Made by a program: the position numbers and the translations under genes
Notes under the pieces: model-generated
The model's input: only the letters and a program-made list of their open reading frames with translations
Told to the model about the DNA's origin: nothing
The model's database searches: none
Shown: positions 26,001-34,434 of the stretch, in pieces
Numbering within the stretch: position 1 is the stretch's first letter
Layout: every line of letters starts with the position of its first letter
Assembly: GCA_964416385.1 (NCBI GenBank)
Contig: CAYQDW010000002.1
Span: forward strand, 21,277 to 85,276
DNA length: 64,000 bases
Reading direction: 5' to 3'
From: JAUHWL01 sp964416385
Lineage (GTDB): Bacteria > Bacteroidota > Bacteroidia > Flavobacteriales > Schleiferiaceae

Positions 26001-26441
26001 TTAATGAATGGCAATTTCTAATGGTGCTTTTGGCTTTACTTCCTCCTTTTTGGGGAGAACGATTTTTAGAATGCCATTTTCATAATTGGCGCGGATCTGC
26101 GTTTCGTCAATTTCATTTTCTGGTAAATTAAAAACGCGTTTAAAAGACGATAGGGTAAATTCCTGATGGGTGTAATGCTTTTGGCTCGTTTCTTCTGTTG
26201 AAGTATGTTCTGCAGCTACTGTAAGCGTATTGTTTTCAATCTTTATCTTGAAATCATTCTTCTCAAAACCGGGAACCATAAAAGCTAAACCATAGCTATC
26301 TTGGTCTTCAACAATGTTAACCGCTGGCTTTCTCACTGCTGAGGCTGTTGTATGCGGATTAAAGAGGTCATCGTTAAACAGATTGTTTACTACGGTAGGA
26401 AAGTCTACCAATAAGCCGGGGAGATTTCTTCGTGTTCTCAT
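26001..26441 (-). CDS. Small heat shock protein, Hsp20/alpha-crystallin family
   Basis: ATP-independent holdase of 146 residues. The alpha-crystallin domain spans about residues 40-135: AVNIVEDQDSYGLAFMVPGF, then IENNTLTVAAEHT, SFKRVFNLPENEIDETQIRA and the signature ENGILKIVLPKKE. A C-terminal IAIH ending supplies the I-x-I-like tail that drives oligomer assembly. The N-terminal arm contains NNLFNDDLF, typical of Bacteroidota members. Monocistronic, with its own terminator. Confidence 0.95.
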   Translation of the reverse strand: MRTRRNLPGLLVDFPTVVNNLFNDDLFNPHTTASAVRKPAVNIVEDQDSYGLAFMVPGFEKNDFKIKIENNTLTVAAEHTSTEETSQKHYTHQEFTLSSFKRVFNLPENEIDETQIRANYENGILKIVLPKKEEVKPKAPLEIAIH

Positions 26442-26656
26442 GCTGTATGTGTTTTTAAATTGATTTTTTTGAATTTGGTGATAGAATAAACAACTGTAAT
26501 GCCAATTACCATATTCACACAGTTCCTAAAACACAAGCAGTCATTAAGTCAGTTTGCGGTTGTAAATCGCGTCAAAATGTCGTCTTAAGTAGAGGCTTTA
26601 CTGCCTTTATTGGTTCGATGCTTTTACTAATTTGCCCCTTTAATTAAAAAAGCCGG

Positions 26657-27463
26657 ATGAAGAAAAAGATGTTGTTAATAATGGCTTTGGCGCTCATTAT
26701 GGCCATGTGCACCACTGTGCCGCTTACCGGGCGAAAGGGCCTTGCATTAATTAATAGCAATGAGCTAAATCAGATGAGCTTTCAGCAATATGAAAAGCTT
26801 AAACAAGAGCAAGTACTTAGTTCAGATCGCGCAAAAGTTCAAATGATAAATAAGGTTGGTTTGCGCATTCAAAATGCAGTAACGCAATTTTTAAAAGACA
26901 ACGGCTATGCAGAGGTACTCGATGGATTTGCCTGGGAGTTCATTTTAATTGAAGATCCTGCTGTAAATGCCTTTTGCATGCCCGGCGGCAAGGTTGCGTT
27001 TTATACCGGTATTTTACCCTACTGTAAAGATGAAAACGGCATTGCGGTGGTTATGGGCCATGAAGTTGCTCATGCTATAGCGCAACATGGCAATGAACGG
27101 ATGAGCCAAGCGATGCTACAACAGTTAGGTGGCGTTGCCTTAAATGTTGCTTTGGCTGAAAAGCCTGAACAGACCCAAACGCTCTTTAACCAAGCTTACG
27201 GATTAAGCACGCAATTGGGTGTGTTGTTACCATTTAGTCGTAAACATGAAAGTGAGGCTGATAAGCTTGGCTTGTATTTTATGGCTATGGCGGGATATGA
27301 CCCTCAAGCTGCACCCGAATTTTGGCAGCGTATGCGCCAAAGTGGTGGACAAAAACCACCAGAATTACTAAGCACCCACCCCAGTGACGAAACACGCATT
27401 GCCAATCTCAATACGCATATGCCGCAAGCCTTAATCTATTACAACCAATCAAAAAAGCAATAA
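26657..27463 (+). CDS. M48 family zinc metallopeptidase (BepA/LoiP-like lipoprotein)
   Basis: Envelope protease of 268 residues. The zinc motif HEVAH lies at residues 135-139 with the downstream ligand Glu in SRKHESEADKLG. The N-terminal hydrophobic stretch ends in MAMC, an imperfect lipobox at Cys18, followed by TVPLTGRKGL, which matches lipoprotein M48 members in this phylum. Such proteases (LoiP, BepA) degrade misassembled outer-membrane proteins. Its stop codon is directly followed by the GTG start of the AGMO-like gene, so the genes are coupled. Confidence 0.92.
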   Translation: MKKKMLLIMALALIMAMCTTVPLTGRKGLALINSNELNQMSFQQYEKLKQEQVLSSDRAKVQMINKVGLRIQNAVTQFLKDNGYAEVLDGFAWEFILIEDPAVNAFCMPGGKVAFYTGILPYCKDENGIAVVMGHEVAHAIAQHGNERMSQAMLQQLGGVALNVALAEKPEQTQTLFNQAYGLSTQLGVLLPFSRKHESEADKLGLYFMAMAGYDPQAAPEFWQRMRQSGGQKPPELLSTHPSDETRIANLNTHMPQALIYYNQSKKQ

Positions 27464-28672
27464 GTGAATTTAAATCCCATCATATTATCCATTCCAATTT
27501 TTTTCTTGCTGATTGCTATTGAGTTGTTGTACAGCTGGTTCTCTAAAAAAGGAATGTATCGGTTGGGTGATGCTTATGCCAACATTGGTTGTGGCATTTT
27601 TGAACAGGTTACAGGCATTTTTGTAAAAGTTATTGCTGTGGGCTTATATGCGCTCGTTTATCAGAACTTGCGCATTTTTGACATTCCCGTAAATGGCTGG
27701 ACCATCTTCCTACTTTTTCTTGGTGTAGACTTTACCTATTATTGGGCGCACCGCTTCAGTCATGAAATCAATTTATTTTGGGTTGGGCATGTGGTGCATC
27801 ACCAAAGTGAAGATTACAACTTAAGCGTGGCTTTGCGCCAGGGGGCCTTGCAAAAACTCTTTACAGCGCCTTTTGCGTTACCACTAGCTCTTTTGGGTTT
27901 TAGTGATGAATGGTTTTTATACATCAGCGCTTTTAATACCCTTTACCAATTCTGGATTCATACAGAGGCCATTGGCAAACTCGGGCCGTTAGAATGGGTG
28001 CTGAATACCCCTAGTCATCATCGTGTGCATCACGGTCGCGACCCAAAATACATCGATAAGAACCATGCGGGTAGTCTCATTATATGGGATCGATTGTTTG
28101 GCACTTTTCAAGCCGAAGAAGAGCGCCCGCACTACGGCATTACCAAGCCAACTGAAACTTATAATCCAGTAAAAGCCCATTGGCTACCCATTAAGCAATT
28201 GATGCAAGATGTGCAGCGCGTTAAAGGGTGGCACAAGCTCAAAATGTTATTTATGCCGCCAGGTTGGTTTCCAAAGGCGCATGGCGGGTTTCAACCTCCA
28301 CCTCAAATTGATGATAAGACCTACCAAAAGTTTGAATTTAAAGTTCCAAATAGATTGGGCGTATACCTGTTGGTGCAGTTCGTTTTTTTACTTGGGTTTA
28401 CTGCTTATTTTCTCTTCACATATCCGCAAAACAGTCAAATTCAAAATATCATACAGGCGTTGTTCATCTTATTTAGTCTGCTTACCATTGGCGGATTATT
28501 TGAGCAGCGCAAGTGGGCCTTGTGGCTTGAAATACCAAGATTATCATCTTATATTTTGATGTTAAAAGCTTCATCATTATTTATTTACAGCGCTATTTTG
28601 CTTTTTGTTACCATTAGTGTTATGGCTTTTATCTATCTATTAAAAATCAAATCTGAAACAATTGAAACTTAA
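27464..28672 (+). CDS. Sterol desaturase / fatty acid hydroxylase superfamily protein (AGMO-like)
   Basis: Membrane di-iron hydroxylase of 402 residues. The eight-histidine pattern is complete: HRFSH at 96-100, HVVHH at 109-113, and HHRVHH further on, followed by KYIDKNHAGSLIIWDRLFGTF. Four helices precede and flank these motifs, and about 100 extra C-terminal residues add three membrane helices, as in alkylglycerol monooxygenase (AGMO/TMEM195), which cleaves ether lipids. The GTG start follows the M48 stop with no gap. It overlaps the lysoplasmalogenase gene by 11 bases, which supports an ether-lipid role; this is inference. Confidence 0.85.
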   Translation: MNLNPIILSIPIFFLLIAIELLYSWFSKKGMYRLGDAYANIGCGIFEQVTGIFVKVIAVGLYALVYQNLRIFDIPVNGWTIFLLFLGVDFTYYWAHRFSHEINLFWVGHVVHHQSEDYNLSVALRQGALQKLFTAPFALPLALLGFSDEWFLYISAFNTLYQFWIHTEAIGKLGPLEWVLNTPSHHRVHHGRDPKYIDKNHAGSLIIWDRLFGTFQAEEERPHYGITKPTETYNPVKAHWLPIKQLMQDVQRVKGWHKLKMLFMPPGWFPKAHGGFQPPPQIDDKTYQKFEFKVPNRLGVYLLVQFVFLLGFTAYFLFTYPQNSQIQNIIQALFILFSLLTIGGLFEQRKWALWLEIPRLSSYILMLKASSLFIYSAILLFVTISVMAFIYLLKIKSETIET

Positions 28673-29339
28673 AGATTTTGCCAAAATATACTTCGTGATC
28701 CTACTGTTGCATTTAGTGGCAATAGATGTAGGTGATGATGTAAACCTGATCTACCTCTCTAAACCATTGTTGTTATTTAGCTTGATAGCCTTCTTCTTGA
28801 GCCATACGCCAAACCGCAGTCGTGCAGAAAAACTCTTTTTAGGGGGATTGATTTTTAGCCTTATAGGAGATGTTTTATTAATGTTTACTGAAAAAGCAGA
28901 GCTTTATTTCATGCTCGGATTGGGTGCATTTTTATTGGCACAAGTCAATTATATACTTGCCTTTTTAAATGATGCCAGAGGAAAAGGTGGTCTTGTAAAA
29001 GCAAAACCTTGGTTGGCGTTGCCGGTCTTGCTTTATGGTGCTTGGTTTGTTTATAAACTCTACCCTGGGTTGGGTCATCTACTCTTGCCGGTAGTGGTTT
29101 ATGCTGCCGTATTAATGTTTATGCTCATTGCGGCAATTAATCGCGGTGGTGCTGTGCTACCCCGCAGTGCTTCTTTACTCATAATTGGTGCCTTGTTCTT
29201 CGTGCTTTCAGACAGCGCTCTGGCCTATGCCAAGTTTGTAGATGCTTTTAGCTACAATCGCTTGTTGGTGATGAGTACCTATGGCGTAGCGCAGTTCTTT
29301 TTGTTGTGGGGATTTTTATTCCCCAAACTTGAAAAATGA
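28662..29339 (+). CDS. Lysoplasmalogenase (YhhN/TMEM86 family)
   Basis: Membrane protein of 225 residues with about eight helices. The YhhN family landmarks are visible: LSKPLLLFSLIAFFL near residue 30, FLGGLIFSLIGDVLLMF with its Gly-Asp motif near residue 66, and the late LFFVLSDSALAYAKF segment with its conserved Ser-Asp-Ser. Family members hydrolyse the vinyl-ether bond of lysoplasmalogens. The TTG start lies inside the AGMO-like gene and the stop overlaps the next gene's ATG (ATGA), so translation is coupled on both sides. Confidence 0.87.
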   Translation: MKLKDFAKIYFVILLLHLVAIDVGDDVNLIYLSKPLLLFSLIAFFLSHTPNRSRAEKLFLGGLIFSLIGDVLLMFTEKAELYFMLGLGAFLLAQVNYILAFLNDARGKGGLVKAKPWLALPVLLYGAWFVYKLYPGLGHLLLPVVVYAAVLMFMLIAAINRGGAVLPRSASLLIIGALFFVLSDSALAYAKFVDAFSYNRLLVMSTYGVAQFFLLWGFLFPKLEK

Positions 29340-29812
29340 GCATAGAAGTTTACTTTATTCTTCTGCTTTTATTAATACCGGCCTATTATTTAGCCCGCGT
29401 ATTTATGCTCAAAACCTTAAGGCTCAAAAGCCGCGTAAACATCTATGCGGCAGCAGGTGCGTTGTTTATTGCGCCTGCTTTGTACATCATTTTTGCGCTT
29501 GTGTTTTTTTCAATATTCTTCTCTCAGTGCAACCATCAACGTGCCTTTAATGCAGAAAACTGGAAAAAGGATACAGAAGGGCGCTTTGAAATGCAAGCGG
29601 ATTTAATTGGGAGTAAGCAGCTCATCGGTTTACCCCAAGCAGCTGTTGAAAATCTACTTGGAGAGCCAACAGAACATTCTAGCCCATCTATTTGGGCTTA
29701 CGATATGGGCATGAGTAGCGGTGGAGGTTTTGGGGTTGTATACCATACGCTAGAGCTACATTTTAGGGGTGATACTGTTGCAGAGGCGATTTATATCCGT
29801 TTTGAAGATTAG
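29336..29812 (+). CDS. Hypothetical membrane protein with BamE-like domain
   Basis: Protein of 158 residues with two N-terminal membrane helices (about 3-24 and 37-62) and a soluble domain whose IGLPQAAVENLLGEPTEHSS segment resembles the helix-turn of the BamE/SmpA/OmlA fold. Function unknown. It is the last gene of the M48 / AGMO-like / lysoplasmalogenase operon, overlapping the previous stop by four bases. Its own stop overlaps the stop of convergent priA within the four bases TTAG. Confidence 0.65.
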   Translation: MSIEVYFILLLLLIPAYYLARVFMLKTLRLKSRVNIYAAAGALFIAPALYIIFALVFFSIFFSQCNHQRAFNAENWKKDTEGRFEMQADLIGSKQLIGLPQAAVENLLGEPTEHSSPSIWAYDMGMSSGGGFGVVYHTLELHFRGDTVAEAIYIRFED

Positions 29813-32256
29813 TACGGATCCACATCAAACACTACTCTTACCCCTTTGAATGGCTTTTGTAGAATAAGAGCGTCATGCACCTGCCAGATAAACGCTTTTA
29901 CTTTTGGGGCAGATAACTCGCGTTCTAGTTTGAGTAGAATGCGCTTGCGGTAAACATTTTTCATGCGCGAAATGGGTGGATATTCGGGTCCGAGTACCCG
30001 TTCTCCAAGTTGATTTACCAATGCTGAAGCAAAATGATGGGCAGCGGCATCTAACGTGTTTTTATCTCTGTGCCGCAATTCTAGCTGTATCAGGCGCACA
30101 AAAGGCGGATAGCGAAAAACTTCCCGCTCTTGCAATTGCTGTGCAATCATCTTTTCATAATCATGTTTAACCACCGCTTCTATCACGCGATGATCTGGGC
30201 GATACGTTTGTATGGTTACCCGCCCGCGCTCGGCCCTGCGGCCCGCGCGCCCCGCTACTTGCTCCATGAGTTGAAAAGCACGCTCCTGTGCTCTAAAATC
30301 AGGATAGTGCAACATGCTATCGGCACTTAATATGCCAACAAGCGTTACATCGTCAAAATCTAATCCTTTAGTAACCATTTGCGTACCAATAAGAACATCA
30401 ATATCACCCGCACCAAACTGACCGATGATCTTGCTAAAAGCATTTTTTCTGCGGGTACTATCAAAGTCTAAGCGTGCAACGGTAACATCAGGAAGCAGCG
30501 TTTGCAGTTCTTCTTCGAGCTTTTCTGTGCCAAATCCTTTTTCATTTAAAGCGGTGCTGCCACATTTAGGGCAAGCCGAAAGTGTCTTTTCTGTATGTCC
30601 GCAGTAGTGGCAGGTAAGTTTATTGGCGTACTTGTGGTAGGTTAGTGTGATATCGCAATTTGGGCATTCTTGCGTGTGGCCACAGGTTTCGCATTGTATG
30701 ATGGGGCTGTAACCTCTGCGGTTTTGAAACAGGATGGCCTTTTTGCCCGCGGCAATGGTTTGTTGTATCTCTTCAATCAGTTTGGGGCTGTAATGGCCCT
30801 TCATGGTTTTCCATAATGTTTCTCTGCGTATATCAACCACTTCCATTTCTGGCAGATGAACGCCACCATACCGCTCATTTAAAGTACAAAGTAAAAATCG
30901 CTCTGATTGTGCGTTGTGATAGCTTTCTGCGCTAGGTGTAGCAGAACCGAGCAAAATGGGGCAGTTTGCAAAGTTGGCAAGCACAACGGCACTATCTCGG
31001 GCATGGTAGCGCGGGGCAGGGTCTTGTTGTTTAAAGCTTGGGTCATGCTCTTCATCAATAACCACCAAGCCCAAGTCTGGTAGGGGTAAAAGCAAAGCGC
31101 TACGCGCACCAAGTAGTAATAAGGGCTTTTCTTCTGAGAGTAGCCGCTTGTAGGCAGAAAGACGTTCACCTTGACTAATGCGCGAATGATAGATTATTAC
31201 CTGTTCGCCAAAATGTAGTCGGAGCCGATCTATTAATTGGGTTGTAAGGGCTATTTCGGGCACCAGATACAATGCGCGCTTATGTTTGGTTAATGCTTCT
31301 TTAAGTAGGCTGATGTAAATTTCGGTTTTACCACTGCCAGTAATCCCATGCAATAAAACTGGCTTATTGGCTGCAAAACCAGACTTTATTTCAATTTGTG
31401 CCTTTTTTTGTGCGGGGCTGAGGTTGAGTTGTATGGTATTGTTATTTCCTTCTGGCGGAGAAAGTGATTCTTGAATATTAAAAATGCCTTTTTCTACCAA
31501 ACCATTAAGTGTCGACTTTGTGGCACTGGCGCTTTTGAGAAGTTCATCTTGTGGAACAAGCCCAGCACGGTACGCACCCTTCAGTTTGAAATAGGCAAGT
31601 AGAACAGCCGATTGTTTTGGTGCGCGTTTTAGTGATTCAAAATGGTTATTGAGCTGGCTTTCTGTAAAATCTTGAGCCAAGCTCACCAATATGAAGGTCT
31701 TTGCCCGTTGTGTATCTTTTATATTTTCCTCTAATGAAACCATGCCATGATCAATCAGCTTATGAATGATGCGCAGCGGGTTTTGTAGATCCAGGATTTT
31801 GGCCGCATCTTGAACAGAGAGTTCATCTTGATGCTCTAGCGCTTCCATCAACAAAAATTCATGGTCGCTTAAGGTATCCCACTCTGGCGGTGTGCTACTG
31901 GCAATGATATGACTTTCACTGGCCAGTTTTAATCCTGCCGGTAAAGCCGCGTTCATAACTTCGCCAATGCTACACATGTAATAGCCAGATAGCCAATCCC
32001 AAAAAGAAAGTTGTTGCTGGGTTACTCCTGGCTCATTGTCTAAGACTTCTAAAACGGGTTTTACAGGGTGGGTAGGCTGTTGTTGATGAATGGAATAGAT
32101 AATGCCTGTGTACAGTTTTCTGGGGCCAAGTTGTACCACCACACGCATGCCTGGCTTGGCAGTGTTGCTAAATGGCACAGGCAATAAATAGGTATACGTT
32201 TGCCTAATGGCTAGGGGTAAGAGTATATCTGCATAGGTTGCCTTAACTGAGGACAT
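29809..32256 (-). CDS. priA: Primosomal replication-restart helicase PriA
   Basis: Superfamily 2 helicase of 815 residues that reloads the replisome at stalled forks. The N-terminal 3'-DNA-binding domain is present (YADILLPLAIRQTYTYLLP). The Walker A motif is LLHGITGSGKTEIY, the DEAH-type motif is VVIDEEHD, and motifs LLGSATPS and the QVAGRAGRRAERG box follow. The paired zinc cysteines are visible between the helicase lobes (CETCGHTQECPNCDI, CHYCGHTEKTLSACPKCGS). The start overlaps the end of pfkA by 14 bases. Length and motifs are complete. Confidence 0.97.
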   Translation of the reverse strand: MSSVKATYADILLPLAIRQTYTYLLPVPFSNTAKPGMRVVVQLGPRKLYTGIIYSIHQQQPTHPVKPVLEVLDNEPGVTQQQLSFWDWLSGYYMCSIGEVMNAALPAGLKLASESHIIASSTPPEWDTLSDHEFLLMEALEHQDELSVQDAAKILDLQNPLRIIHKLIDHGMVSLEENIKDTQRAKTFILVSLAQDFTESQLNNHFESLKRAPKQSAVLLAYFKLKGAYRAGLVPQDELLKSASATKSTLNGLVEKGIFNIQESLSPPEGNNNTIQLNLSPAQKKAQIEIKSGFAANKPVLLHGITGSGKTEIYISLLKEALTKHKRALYLVPEIALTTQLIDRLRLHFGEQVIIYHSRISQGERLSAYKRLLSEEKPLLLLGARSALLLPLPDLGLVVIDEEHDPSFKQQDPAPRYHARDSAVVLANFANCPILLGSATPSAESYHNAQSERFLLCTLNERYGGVHLPEMEVVDIRRETLWKTMKGHYSPKLIEEIQQTIAAGKKAILFQNRRGYSPIIQCETCGHTQECPNCDITLTYHKYANKLTCHYCGHTEKTLSACPKCGSTALNEKGFGTEKLEEELQTLLPDVTVARLDFDSTRRKNAFSKIIGQFGAGDIDVLIGTQMVTKGLDFDDVTLVGILSADSMLHYPDFRAQERAFQLMEQVAGRAGRRAERGRVTIQTYRPDHRVIEAVVKHDYEKMIAQQLQEREVFRYPPFVRLIQLELRHRDKNTLDAAAHHFASALVNQLGERVLGPEYPPISRMKNVYRKRILLKLERELSAPKVKAFIWQVHDALILQKPFKGVRVVFDVDPY

Positions 32257-33211
32257 CCACCAATTCTAATAAATGCTTGTTTATTTCGTGGTGATGTTTA
32301 GTGGCTTTTTCAAAAGGAACAAGAACCATTGCGCCATGTTGAAGGCCAACCATTTGATTGGTTTTGCCGTTTAGCAGTGCTTTTACGGCCTCATTGCCCA
32401 TACGGCTGGCAACAACCCGGTCAAAAGCACTTGGTCTACCACCGCGTTGGATGTGCCCCAAAACAGTCACCTTTGTTTCCCATTGTGGAAATTTCGCTTT
32501 TACCTGTTGTGCAACTTCATAGGCACCACCGCTTTCATCGCCTTCTGCCACCAAAATCATTGCGCTGCGCTTATTGCGTTTCCAGCCCTGATCTAAAATG
32601 GTGATGAGTTTGTCTATGTAGGTGGTTGTTTCAGGAATTAGAACAGACTCCGCCCCAGATGCAATACCAGAGCGTAGGGCAATAAAGCCTGCATCGCGAC
32701 CCATAACTTCAATAAAAAATAAGCGGTTGTGGCTATCTGCTGTATCGCGGATGTGATCAACAGCATCAACAACTGTATTTACTGCGGTGTCATAGCCAAT
32801 GGTATAATCGGTACCAAAGAGGTCATTATCAATGGTGCCCGGGCAACCAATTACAGGAATGTCAAATTCTTTGTTTAAAGCCATTGCACCCCTAAATGAA
32901 CCATCTCCACCAATCACAACCAAACCTTCAATGCCTTTAGCCTGAAGGGCGTTAAAAGCTTGTTTTCGACCTTCGGGAGTTCTAAAGGCCTCACTACGTG
33001 CTGTTTTCAAAACAGTGCCGCCACGCTGAATAATACCACTTACAAAATGATCATCAAGGCGTTCTATATCCCCTTCAATCATACCTTCATAGCCACGATA
33101 AATACCGTAAACTTCTAGTCCGTAATGAATACCCGTACGTACCACTGCACGTAGACATGCATTCATGCCAGGGCTATCGCCACCAGAAGTAAAGACACCA
33201 ATTTTTTTCAT
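32243..33211 (-). CDS. pfkA: ATP-dependent 6-phosphofructokinase
   Basis: Phosphorylates fructose-6-phosphate to the 1,6-bisphosphate in glycolysis. The 322-residue protein is the short bacterial form. The ATP-binding loop GVFTSGGDSPGMNACLRA is at the N-terminus, IGGDGSFRGA follows, and the catalytic region reads GTIDNDLFGTDYTIGYDTAV. MGRDAGFIAL and the late GHIQRGGRPSAFDR segment complete the fructose-phosphate site. The Gly in place of Lys after GGDGSF favours ATP over pyrophosphate. It overlaps priA and follows a secreted hypothetical by one base. Confidence 0.96.
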   Translation of the reverse strand: MKKIGVFTSGGDSPGMNACLRAVVRTGIHYGLEVYGIYRGYEGMIEGDIERLDDHFVSGIIQRGGTVLKTARSEAFRTPEGRKQAFNALQAKGIEGLVVIGGDGSFRGAMALNKEFDIPVIGCPGTIDNDLFGTDYTIGYDTAVNTVVDAVDHIRDTADSHNRLFFIEVMGRDAGFIALRSGIASGAESVLIPETTTYIDKLITILDQGWKRNKRSAMILVAEGDESGGAYEVAQQVKAKFPQWETKVTVLGHIQRGGRPSAFDRVVASRMGNEAVKALLNGKTNQMVGLQHGAMVLVPFEKATKHHHEINKHLLELVDVLS

Positions 33212-33212
33212 G

Positions 33213-34163
33213 TTAATCTTTTACGTAATGCCCAACAAATTTTTCTGTGCGGTCTATCAGGTCAATTTCCATCTCAATAAGATCAGTAAGCAGCTGTTCT
33301 AACTTAAATGCAGCACGCTCAATTTTTTTAGCATCTTCATCATAAATAGCTTCATCTAGCTCAGTTAAAAAACCGGCCATATCATCGTCTGTGGCGATTT
33401 TTATTTCATCAAGATAGCGCAGTGTTGCATTTAGTAAAAAGTCGTCTTCATCTTCCTCTTGCGTCATGTAAAAACCAACGCGCTCTGCATTTACCAAGGC
33501 TTGATCAACTGCCAGACCCAATTCTTGACGTTTATCTTCAAGGTTATTGTATTGTTGTGCTTTTACTACGGTTTGTAATTCTTGCAACTTAAATGGCAGG
33601 CCAGAATAGGTGCCTCTCAGCTCTTGTACATAATCAGACAAAAACCTTAAGGTGTTGAGCTCTGCAAGTGTAGGGTCATCCATTGGGGTGATGTTGTAGG
33701 TATTGCAGAAATAATTTTCGTTGGCGCCCCAATCAGATTCAGCTTCATCAACCAAGCCCTCCATGTAATAGATTGATTCGCGGTAACGCACCAAGTCGGC
33801 TGCACTTTTGCCCGCATCAACTTTCATGGTTTTAACAGAGTCGTAAGCGTTAGTGTAGGCGTTTAAATAGGTGGTTAAAACGCGGATATAATCATTTCTT
33901 ATGGCAGAGTCACCGTTGTAGGCTGGGGTACGGTTTAAGTTTTTTAGTGAGGTTTGAATTTGTGTTACAATCATCTCGCACCCTTTATCTAAGCGGGTTT
34001 GCTCTGGCTGCAACAGTGCCGTTTTATAGTAGTTAATTTGCTTTGAGCGGATTTTTCGTTGCTCGCTGGCTATTTTTCGGTAATAAGAAGAAGCATTTTG
34101 AGCGGTTAGCATATTGCTACTCAAAAAGGCTGCTATGAGAACGAATAGCGTGGTTAATCTCAT
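33213..34163 (-). CDS. Hypothetical secreted helical protein
   Basis: Exported protein of 316 residues when started at MRLTTLFVLIAAFLSS, which gives a standard signal peptide cleaved after LTAQ; an ATG eight codons upstream is possible. The mature part is nearly all charged helix, with segments such as YYRKIASEQRKIRSKQI and YDEDAKKIERAAFKLEQLLTD. A Cys pair is absent. It resembles uncharacterised Bacteroidota proteins and I cannot assign a domain. It lies one base upstream of pfkA and may share its transcript. Confidence 0.7.
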   Translation of the reverse strand: MRLTTLFVLIAAFLSSNMLTAQNASSYYRKIASEQRKIRSKQINYYKTALLQPEQTRLDKGCEMIVTQIQTSLKNLNRTPAYNGDSAIRNDYIRVLTTYLNAYTNAYDSVKTMKVDAGKSAADLVRYRESIYYMEGLVDEAESDWGANENYFCNTYNITPMDDPTLAELNTLRFLSDYVQELRGTYSGLPFKLQELQTVVKAQQYNNLEDKRQELGLAVDQALVNAERVGFYMTQEEDEDDFLLNATLRYLDEIKIATDDDMAGFLTELDEAIYDEDAKKIERAAFKLEQLLTDLIEMEIDLIDRTEKFVGHYVKD

Positions 34164-34265
34164 TGTTTTAGAATTTAATATAGACAACGACCCAAAGTTG
34201 TTAAATGCAATTCACGTAGCAATACATCTAAACTAAATTTCCAGGTTTCTTTTATAAGTCTTTGT

Positions 34266-34303
34266 GTTGTGGCTTGTTTAAATCGTTAATTAAATGCCAC
34301 AAC
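34266..34303. repeat. Inverted repeat upstream of the secreted helical protein
   Basis: Arms GTTGTGGC (34266-34273) and GCCACAAC (34296-34303) are perfect, with an additional TTTAA/TTAAA pairing inside the 22-base spacer. No U-tract follows on either strand, so it is not a good terminator. It may be an operator or leader hairpin. Confidence 0.4.
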
Positions 34304-34434
34304 GCCTGTTTTTAAGCATTCTTGAGACATTATTATTTATCAAAACTAACTATTAGAGCTAATAAAATTTTGAGGCGAAAAAGACTTGCTGCCCGTTAAT
34401 AACCTCATTGCTGAAGTGAAATCTTCTAAAATGC

